From Verrucomicrobiia bacterium (GTDB taxonomy: Bacteria; Verrucomicrobiota; Verrucomicrobiia; Opitutales; Opitutaceae), in contig JAUHWE010000095.1 in NCBI GenBank assembly GCA_030424825.1, positions 1 through 11,062 of the forward strand: DNA of 11,062 bases. Direction: 5' to 3'. Each line of letters opens with the position of its first letter. The first letter of the stretch is position 1. Below are positions 6,579-11,062 of the stretch, piece by piece. The notes beneath the pieces were generated by a model. That model saw nothing but the letters and a program-made list of their open reading frames with translations, searched no databases and was not told the origin of the DNA. The translations under genes and the position numbers were made by a program.

Positions 6579-7196
6579 ATGAAATTATATAGTAGAATTT
6601 TCTTAAAGGGACTGGCAGTTCTCGTACCGATTGCCGGAACTCTTGCGATTCTGGCTTGGCTAGGGTCTCTTTTTGGTTCGCTAGGTAGCAAGCTTCTGGG
6701 ACCGGTTATTCCTAGTGGATGGGATTTTCCCGGTGTCGGTATAGTTTTTGGAATCGGGCTTGTATTTGCAGTGGGTCTGTTGGCCCATATGTGGATCTTC
6801 GAGAAGCTGTTCAATGCTGTGGGTGGGGCCCTCGGGAGAGCTCCATTGGTGAAAGCGATATACGGGAGCTTGAAGGATCTATCGGATTTTATGTTTCCGT
6901 CAGACAACTCTAAAAAACTGGGTCGTTCGGTCATGGTCCATATGGAGAAACTGGGAGTTTCGATGGTAGGATTTGAAATGGTGGAGAACCTCTCTGGTCA
7001 TGAAATTGGTGAAAGCGTGAAAGACGCTTCAGAGAAAATTATAGTATACCTGCCTATGAGTTATCAATTGGGAGGATACATGGCGATTGTTGACAAAGCG
7101 GATGTAACTCCGTTGAGTTTAAATACTGAAGAGACCTTGAAGCTGACTCTTACTGCCGGCGTTACAGGTTCTGCGAATTCGAAGGTGATCGATTGA
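6579..7196 (+). CDS. DUF502 family inner-membrane protein
   Basis: A 205-aa integral membrane protein of the DUF502 family, whose biochemical role is unknown. N-terminal RIFLKGLAVLVPIAGTLAIL forms TM1 (about residues 7-29). A short loop ends in DFPGVGIVFGIG, which opens TM2 (about 50-72). The conserved family block GRAPLVKAIYGSLKDLSDF follows at about 86-104, then a soluble beta-rich C-terminal domain with MVGFEMVE and IIVYLPMSYQLGGYMAIV, close to the usual DUF502 sequence before its conserved P/G segment. It lies 26 bp before the MscS-type gene on the same strand, so the two are probably one operon. This suggests a shared role at the membrane, perhaps turgor or envelope stress (inference). 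GGGGTAGG just upstream may serve as ribosome binding site for the ATG at 6579. Confidence 0.92.
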   Translation: MKLYSRIFLKGLAVLVPIAGTLAILAWLGSLFGSLGSKLLGPVIPSGWDFPGVGIVFGIGLVFAVGLLAHMWIFEKLFNAVGGALGRAPLVKAIYGSLKDLSDFMFPSDNSKKLGRSVMVHMEKLGVSMVGFEMVENLSGHEIGESVKDASEKIIVYLPMSYQLGGYMAIVDKADVTPLSLNTEETLKLTLTAGVTGSANSKVID

Positions 7197-7222
7197 GCGG
7201 TATACGAAAGCGTAATTGAATT

Positions 7223-8140
7223 GTGATCACTTGGAAGGAAACAGTTGGAATACTAGAGGAAACGATTCGACAGTGGATTGAAGGCATGCTGCGCCATTTG
7301 CCCAATGCCGTGGTCTCACTGTGTATTGTAATCATTTTTTGGGTATTAGCCAATATCCTCAAACGCGTGTTCGAGAAAGTATTCCGAAGTACCTTTGATT
7401 CAGAGGTCATTCTTCGGCTCGCTTCAACGATAGCCAAAATCACAGTTTTATGTCTAGGGGTGTTCGTTGCCCTAGGGGTATTGGGACTTCAGAAAGCCGC
7501 TCTGAGTATGTTGGCGGGAGCGGGCATAATCGGTATCGCTCTGGGATTTGCCTTCCAGGATGCTGCTGAAAACCTGATTGCGGGAATCGTAATGGGGATC
7601 CGAAAGCCTTTCCGCAAAGGGGATCTGATCGAAACGCATGATCGTCTCGGATTTGTTGAGAAGCTCAATTTGCGCAATACGATTTTGGAGAATTTCGACG
7701 GGCAAAGAGTTATCATTCCTAACAAAGAGGTTTTTCAAAACACGTTGATCAATTACCAGGTAACTGGCAAGCGCCGCGTCGAGTTTGAAGTGGGGGTGTC
7801 GTACGAATCGGTTCTCGAGGAAGTGATACGTGTCGCAAAAGAAGCGATTGAGAGCAACCTGGAATTCATCGTCGATAATAAGGCGGAGATACTGGCCTAC
7901 GGGTTTGGGGATAGTTCTATTACTTTAAAAATTCGCTATTGGGTCAAAGTTCCAGGTGATGTGGCCTACATTACAGCTCGTCACCTTGGGGTCAAAGCCA
8001 TTCATAAGGCCTTCAATGAGGCCGGAATCGTCATTCCGTTTCCGATACGTACGATTGATATGGGAGGTCAGGGTAGAAACGTGATTGAGGGCTTAGCCAA
8101 TAAGCAAAAGTCGGAAGAAGAATCGGATCGTAAGGGTTGA
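7223..8140 (+). CDS. MscS-family small-conductance mechanosensitive ion channel
   Basis: A 305-aa inner-membrane channel that opens under membrane tension to release solutes on hypo-osmotic shock. Three TM segments lie at about 24-45, 66-88 and 93-127. The pore-lining TM3 is the Gly/Ala-rich SMLAGAGIIGIALGFAFQD followed by NLIAGIVMGIRKPFRKGDLIE, matching the E. coli MscS pattern. The beta domain follows (VEKLNLRNTILENFDGQRVIIPNKEV), then the C-terminal alpha/beta domain ending EAGIVIPFPIRTIDM. Its length is near E. coli MscS (286 aa), so it is the minimal type, without extra N-terminal helices. The start is GTG at 7223; no strong ribosome binding site is seen, consistent with translation after the DUF502 gene 26 bp upstream. 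A charged tail (KQKSEEESDRKG) ends the protein. Confidence 0.95.
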   Translation: MITWKETVGILEETIRQWIEGMLRHLPNAVVSLCIVIIFWVLANILKRVFEKVFRSTFDSEVILRLASTIAKITVLCLGVFVALGVLGLQKAALSMLAGAGIIGIALGFAFQDAAENLIAGIVMGIRKPFRKGDLIETHDRLGFVEKLNLRNTILENFDGQRVIIPNKEVFQNTLINYQVTGKRRVEFEVGVSYESVLEEVIRVAKEAIESNLEFIVDNKAEILAYGFGDSSITLKIRYWVKVPGDVAYITARHLGVKAIHKAFNEAGIVIPFPIRTIDMGGQGRNVIEGLANKQKSEEESDRKG

Positions 8141-8194
8141 CCTCCCTTAAAGCCTTCAGGCTCTCTGGGCATTGCCTTTTCCTAGTAATGAAAA

Positions 8195-8228
8195 AAGGCA
8201 GCACAGGCCTTGTGACCGGTGCTGCCTT
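8195..8228 (-). terminator. Rho-independent terminator of the DUF1328 gene
   Basis: AAGGCAGCAC at 8195-8204 pairs perfectly with GTGCTGCCTT at 8219-8228, with a 14-nt loop. On the minus strand the stem is followed by a run of T (complement of the A run at 8191-8196). It is 67 bp past the stop of the minus-strand DUF1328 gene. It could also fold in mRNA of the mscS operon, but no T run follows on the plus strand. Confidence 0.88.
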
Positions 8229-8295
8229 CGAAGAAAATCAAGTATACTCCGATAGGCACTGTAGCGTGCTCCAGTGTAATGATAGAAAAACTCTC

Positions 8296-8469
8296 TTACA
8301 CCGGTGGCTTTCCTCGAACCGCCTTGGCGATAAAAGAAACCACTAGAAGAACGAGGAATATGAAAAATAGAATCTGCGCGATTCCTGCAGATGCGCCGGC
8401 GATTCCGGTAAAGCCGAAAAGTCCGGCGATTACTGCAAGGATAAAGAAGGTTAGGGCCCAAGATAGCAT
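8296..8469 (-). CDS. DUF1328 family small membrane protein (YtjA-like)
   Basis: A 57-aa protein with two TM helices that is almost a textbook DUF1328 member. It starts [16 protein letters not shown], followed by [16 protein letters not shown] and then [17 protein letters not shown]. The Gly/Ala-rich turn [13 protein letters not shown] at about residues 18-31 is the family hallmark. A short basic tail VRGKPPV is probably cytoplasmic. DUF1328 proteins are of unknown function, often appear in stress-induced small-protein gene sets, and sit in the inner membrane. The gene has its own terminator on the minus strand and converges on the mscS operon. The start ATG at 8469 gives the standard length; the leader is AT-rich without a strong ribosome binding site. 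See 5397-5693 for a divergent relative. Confidence 0.95.
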   Translation of the reverse strand: MLSWALTFFILAVIAGLFGFTGIAGASAGIAQILFFIFLVLLVVSFIAKAVRGKPPV

Positions 8470-8757
8470 AATTATATTTGGTTGATGTTGTGGTTTAAGA
8501 TTATGGATGCAGTATTGCGATTTTCATGCCAGTTAACTGAAGATAGCCAAAATAGAGGGTAAAATGAATAAGGCTTTTGATCGAATCTTTATTTATAGGT
8601 GTAGACTGCAATGAGCACCATGCATTATGAGATGCTGTAAGCGGATCCGGGTATTTAGATAGGTAGCGGCCAGTGCTTTGTGCTAGCTTTTGGTTCTAGT
8701 ACGGATCACCTTCATTGTGTTGAAAACTGTCAGAACGTTGGTCTTTTTATCAGCATC

Positions 8758-9159
8758 ATGCAAAGTCACTTAAAAGAGAGAAGTAATGGGGATTGTTCCC
8801 GACATGAGATAGAGAGGGTGATTTCAATTCTAGATTGGATAGCGGTGCTTATGGATTCAGCAGTAGGGGTTCCAGGCACTAGAATCAGGGTAGGATGGGA
8901 TGGTTTGCTAGGCTTGCTTCCCGGGGTAGGTGACCTATTAACTTCTGCTCCTTTACTGTATTTCCTTTGGATTGCTTTTAGATTCAAAATGGGTACTAAA
9001 GTTTGGATACGCCTTTTAGTTAATCAAGGAATAGACCTTATAGTCGGGAGTATTCCATTGATTGGCGACATTTTCGATGTCGGTTTCAAGAGTAATAGAC
9101 GAAACGCGAATCTTCTAATTGATGAGCTAGAAAGACTGCTCCCAATCTCAAAGAGTTAA
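8758..9159 (+). CDS. DUF4112 family membrane protein
   Basis: A 133-aa protein of the DUF4112 family (function unknown, membrane-associated). Visible blocks: LDWIAVLMDSAVGVPGTRIRVGWDGLLGLLPGVGDLL (about residues 25-61), a hydrophobic helix SAPLLYFLWIAFRF, and the C-terminal hallmark NQGIDLIVGSIPLIGD then IFDVGFKSNRRN (about 89-116). The two GxxPxxGD loops (LPGVGDL and IPLIGDI) are characteristic. The frame is open back to a GTG at 8680, but the extra 26 residues (two Cys, no family similarity) make ATG 8758 more likely. Neither start has a clear ribosome binding site. It stands alone between the DUF1328 gene (divergent) and the entericidin-like gene (same strand, 159 bp on). Confidence 0.9.
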   Translation: MQSHLKERSNGDCSRHEIERVISILDWIAVLMDSAVGVPGTRIRVGWDGLLGLLPGVGDLLTSAPLLYFLWIAFRFKMGTKVWIRLLVNQGIDLIVGSIPLIGDIFDVGFKSNRRNANLLIDELERLLPISKS

Positions 9160-9318
9160 CTTTAGAAAGTATCCGAAAAACCCCATTTTCTATTAGAGAG
9201 AATTTCGTGATAGCTCTTTCGTTTTATCCATCAGAATGGGGTGGGATGTTCTGGGAGCGCCGCAGGGAATCTTCCCTTTGCTTTGAAATTACTGGCACGA
9301 TTAATGCGTACTGGAATT

Positions 9319-9468
9319 ATGGAAACAATAAAAAAACGTACGCTCAATCTAATCTCCATTATGTTCGTTGTTGTTCTTGCTGGCGTTCTTACGGGCTGTG
9401 CAACCATTGATGGCGCAGGCAAGGATATCGAAAAATTAGGTGACGAGATCCAGGAAGCAGCCAATTAG
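9319..9468 (+). CDS. Entericidin-like small lipoprotein
   Basis: A 49-aa lipoprotein precursor. A basic start (METIKKR), a hydrophobic core (LISIMFVVVLAGV) and lipobox LTGC with Cys27 are seen. The mature 23-residue peptide CATIDGAGKDIEKLGDEIQEAAN fits the entericidin pattern C.T..G.G.D....G..I..AA found in EcnA/EcnB-like proteins. In enterobacteria these are cell-envelope lipoproteins, EcnB being bacteriolytic and osmotically controlled through RpoS. Here only one is present, so a toxin/antidote pair is not supported. I chose ATG 9319, which gives the usual length; ATG 9304 would add five residues, and upstream frame extensions lack similarity. A strong terminator follows 17 bp after the stop, so it ends its transcript. 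Confidence 0.82.
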   Translation: METIKKRTLNLISIMFVVVLAGVLTGCATIDGAGKDIEKLGDEIQEAAN

Positions 9469-9485
9469 CCAGAATCTTTTATACT

Positions 9486-9518
9486 GCCCTCAACCTCAAC
9501 GGGTTGGGGGCTTTTTAT
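9486..9518 (+). terminator. Rho-independent terminator after entericidin-like gene
   Basis: GCCCTCAACC at 9486-9495 pairs with GGTTGGGGGC at 9502-9511 (10 bp, one G-T pair), with a 6-nt loop. It is followed by TTTTTATTT on the plus strand. The position, 17 bp past the stop codon, fits. Confidence 0.93.
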
Positions 9519-9519
9519 T

Positions 9520-10045
9520 TACCTTTGTGCAAGCTCTTCGAAACCCACGGCAGAGCAGAATCTGGCTTGCTGATGACTTCGGTTCTGACTCTGATGGCGT
9601 GCGGTTTTACGCTTTCGCTAAAACTACGGTAGCCTAGGTCGATTATCCATCTATTATAACACTACCATCCTGTCTGTATTGTCGGTTGAAACAGTTTGGA
9701 AGTCTATTCTGCTTCATTTCCAATGTAGGGATGCGACAAGCGCGCCCGTCGTAGAAAATATTTCACCCTCTCCGCTGGTTCAGTGATGAAGTCGTATCAG
9801 TGGGTCCTTCTCTCTAGCTGACTCAGCTTTGTCGGATCCCTATTCGGTGCAAATAGGAAACATTCTCAGCTCGTACGGAAGTAGGCCATGCAAACTGCAT
9901 TGTGTATCACATTCCACATTGCAAACTGAACGAAATCTGATCAGTCAAAAGTAAGATTAAAGAAAATCTAAACTATTTCCCCTCTTGTTTCACAGGTAAT
10001 CCGAAAATTGTCTGATTGTGGCGCGAGTCCTGATGTAGGATACGT
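9520..10045. other. Intergenic region, no convincing gene
   Basis: This 526-bp stretch separates the entericidin-like terminator from the next lipoprotein gene. All frames are broken by frequent stops, and the only longer frames lack protein character. A weak GTAG-headed palindrome lies near 9725-9747 (possible single REP). The promoter of the lipoprotein gene at 10046 should lie near its right end, which is AT-rich (about 9945-9975), but I cannot assign boxes. Confidence 0.5.
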
Positions 10046-10261
10046 ATGGACACAAAATTATTAAAAAAACTCTCGTCAATATTAGCTGCTATCGCGGTAT
10101 CGTTTGCGTTGATCGCGTGCGGAGGCAACGATCTGGAAGACGCTGCGGATGATGCTGGCGACGCAGTTGAAAATGTAGGGGATGCGGTCAAGGACGGTGC
10201 CAAAAAAGCAAAAGATGCGGCTGAGGACGCTGCGGACAAAGTTAAGGATGCCGTTGAGTAA
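10046..10261 (+). CDS. Small Ala/Asp/Lys-rich lipoprotein, LEA-like amphipathic helix
   Basis: A 71-aa lipoprotein precursor: basic start (MDTKLLKKLSS), hydrophobic core, lipobox ALIAC with Cys25 and Gly26 at +2. The mature part (residues 25-71) is made only of a low-complexity helix with repeating DAxDxAGDAVxxVGDAVKDG and KKAKDAAEDAADKVKDAV units. It keeps an 11-residue-like spacing of Ala and Val on one face and Asp/Glu/Lys on the other. This resembles LEA or apolipoprotein-type amphipathic helices and suggests membrane or surface stabilisation under stress (inference). AGGA six nt before the ATG supports the start. A strong hairpin follows at 10282-10313. It is similar in design, not in sequence, to the 164-aa lipoprotein at 3137-3631. 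Confidence 0.85.
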   Translation: MDTKLLKKLSSILAAIAVSFALIACGGNDLEDAADDAGDAVENVGDAVKDGAKKAKDAAEDAADKVKDAVE

Positions 10262-10281
10262 CTTGGATATCTATTCGCTTA

Positions 10282-10313
10282 TTCGGTTGTGGGTCCAGTG
10301 ACCTACAACCGAA
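10282..10313. other. Strong 14-bp hairpin with CAGT tetraloop
   Basis: Positions 10282-10295 pair with 10300-10313 over 14 bp, one of them G-T, around the tetraloop CAGT. It begins 20 bp after the lipoprotein stop codon. No T tract follows on either strand, so it is not a standard intrinsic terminator. It could stabilise the 3' end of the mRNA, act as a terminator needing a factor, or bind a protein as DNA. Confidence 0.7.
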
Positions 10314-10479
10314 ACCGCAACTTAGTCTGGTAACGCAGATGTCACAAGGATTGTCGCCCTAGAGTATTTGATAGCGATCTCGCCTTGTTGAAAATTGGGT
10401 ATCTAGCGATTCTATTCGGTAGATGCGATCCGGTTTCTCGAATCAGTTTAAGAAGGAGAAAGTAAAGAAAGGACAATTT

Positions 10480-10662
10480 ATGATTTATTCAATTTTAGAG
10501 TTTTTGGCGATATTTGGCATCGTCATGCTAGCTATATTCGTAGTAGGATTGGTCTTACAAAGAACTCAGAATCGGAAGCGATCCCGTGAAGACTCATCAA
10601 ATAAGGCATCACAATCAGATGTGAGAGTGTACTCCAATGAGGCTCCTGAAAAGCGAGATTAG
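10480..10662 (+). CDS. Small single-TM membrane protein of unknown function
   Basis: A 60-aa protein: one hydrophobic helix at about residues 5-27 (ILEFLAIFGIVMLAIFVVGL), then a highly charged, polar tail (QRTQNRKRSREDSSNKASQSD...). By the positive-inside rule the basic tail is cytoplasmic. ATG 10480 is chosen because AAAGGA stands 6 nt before it. The in-frame extension to 10423 adds a charged segment with no ribosome binding site. No family recognised. It lies 57 bp before the aarF-like fragment on the same strand, so the two may share a transcript. Confidence 0.65.
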   Translation: MIYSILEFLAIFGIVMLAIFVVGLVLQRTQNRKRSREDSSNKASQSDVRVYSNEAPEKRD

Positions 10663-10719
10663 AGAGACTGATAAGCTAATTGCTTAAGGTTTTATGAGAA
10701 CTAGCTGGATAACGTATCA

Positions 10720-10977
10720 ATGAATTTGGCACCTAGACATCTTGTTTTGTATAAGCAGATCGGGCTTTTGTTTCTTCGGTATGCGAAACCAGCGATTGTG
10801 GAACAGGCCAGTTTTTCGGAAACCGTCGATTTGGCGGAAGACGGATCAGAAGGGCCTGGTAAGCCAGATGAGTTTGCGAAGGCGCTGGAAAGTATGGGTC
10901 CTACTTTTATAAAACTGGGACAGTTGTTGTCAACGCGAGGAGACTTGATACCTCAGAAAGTGTCCAATAAGTCGTGA
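10720..10977 (+). pseudogene. AarF/UbiB (ABC1 atypical kinase) gene, truncated after about 79 codons
   Basis: Only the N-terminus of an AarF/UbiB-family protein is present. Members are atypical protein-kinase-like ATPases of about 450-560 aa, linked to ubiquinone synthesis or lipid handling. The hallmark MGPTFIKLGQLLSTRGDLIP (residues 59-78) includes the invariant KxGQ motif (K65-Q68) that closes over the ATP site. A normal protein continues with a segment like ...EYVEELSKLQDRVPP. Here similarity stops after about Gln79 (10956), followed by six unrelated residues and TGA at 10975-10977. No later kinase motif appears in the remaining 85 bp in any frame. A mobile-element insertion or rearrangement at about 10957-10962 fits best; the rest of the gene may lie outside the window. 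A small functional N-terminal protein is unlikely. Confidence 0.8.
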
Positions 10978-11062
10978 TCTCTGCGTTTAGGCCAACTTTT
11001 TTCGTGTTTCGCTCATTTTGTTAGCGCTTTTTGAAAATCGCTTCCCATAATAGGGAGTCGAT
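10957..11062. mobile_element. Possible end of an insertion sequence disrupting aarF
   Basis: Sequence after about 10957 no longer matches AarF in any frame and shows no other coding potential within the window. The stretch beginning TGTCCAATAAGTCGTGATC (from 10961), followed by a T-rich tract, looks like a non-coding IS terminus, but no transposase, partner inverted repeat or target duplication is visible because the window ends. Deletion joining unrelated DNA is the alternative. Confidence 0.3.

Noticed and set aside
8680..8757. GTG start extending the DUF4112 protein by 26 residues
   Set aside because: The extension has no family similarity and no ribosome binding site; ATG 8758 gives a normal DUF4112 length.
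9571..9630. Short frame with lipoprotein-like LTLMACG after a Met
   Set aside because: Only 19 codons, no ribosome binding site and no mature domain; the lipobox match is likely chance.
1..11062. CRISPR array, tRNA, rRNA, prophage or defence island
   Set aside because: No regularly spaced direct repeats, no tRNA- or rRNA-like sequence, and no integrase, restriction, toxin-antitoxin or phage structural motifs were found in any frame.

Overview
The window is ordinary bacterial chromosome of moderate GC content. It carries single-copy housekeeping genes, many small envelope genes with lipoprotein signals, long intergenic gaps and palindromic repeats with a GTAG head. The bacterium has an outer membrane, because the lipoboxes lack an inner-membrane retention Asp and one lipoprotein is entericidin-like. 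The gene mix (a bacterial PurO-type IMP cyclohydrolase, DUF1328, DUF4112 and DUF502 genes, GTAG-headed REP elements) suggests a member of the PVC group, perhaps an opitute-like verrucomicrobium. That placement is inference from gene content and style, not from a marker gene.

Left part (1-3136). A 3-methyladenine DNA glycosylase gene (minus strand, running off the left edge) is divergent from a PfkB-family sugar or sugar-phosphate kinase gene, with 38 bp between the start codons. After a gap holding an inverted pair of REP-like palindromes comes a minus-strand gene for a PurO-type IMP cyclohydrolase-like protein. The 531-bp gap upstream of that gene holds a second inverted REP pair, a single REP hairpin and a strong intrinsic terminator.

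Middle (3137-5693). A minus-strand gene for a coiled-coil lipoprotein ends at that terminator. It is divergent from fumC (class II fumarase, complete, 467 aa). A minus-strand gene for a small DUF1328-like membrane protein with a basic tail converges on fumC.

Right part (6007-11062). This is a series of membrane and envelope genes: a small helical protein of unknown function; a DUF502 membrane protein followed after 26 bp by an MscS-type mechanosensitive channel; a canonical 57-aa DUF1328 protein (minus strand, with its own terminator); a DUF4112 protein; an entericidin-like lipoprotein with a terminator; a 71-aa Ala/Asp/Lys-rich lipoprotein; a 60-aa single-TM protein; and the N-terminal part of an AarF/UbiB (ABC1) protein. 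The AarF/UbiB frame loses family similarity after about residue 79 and stops, which suggests an insertion or other rearrangement at the right edge.

The most notable features are the clustering of small envelope and osmotic-stress-type genes (inferred to act in envelope homeostasis, unproven), the REP-like elements with different hairpins but the same GTAG head, the PurO-like gene, and the broken aarF-like gene. I see no CRISPR array, tRNA, rRNA, phage or recognisable defence system.
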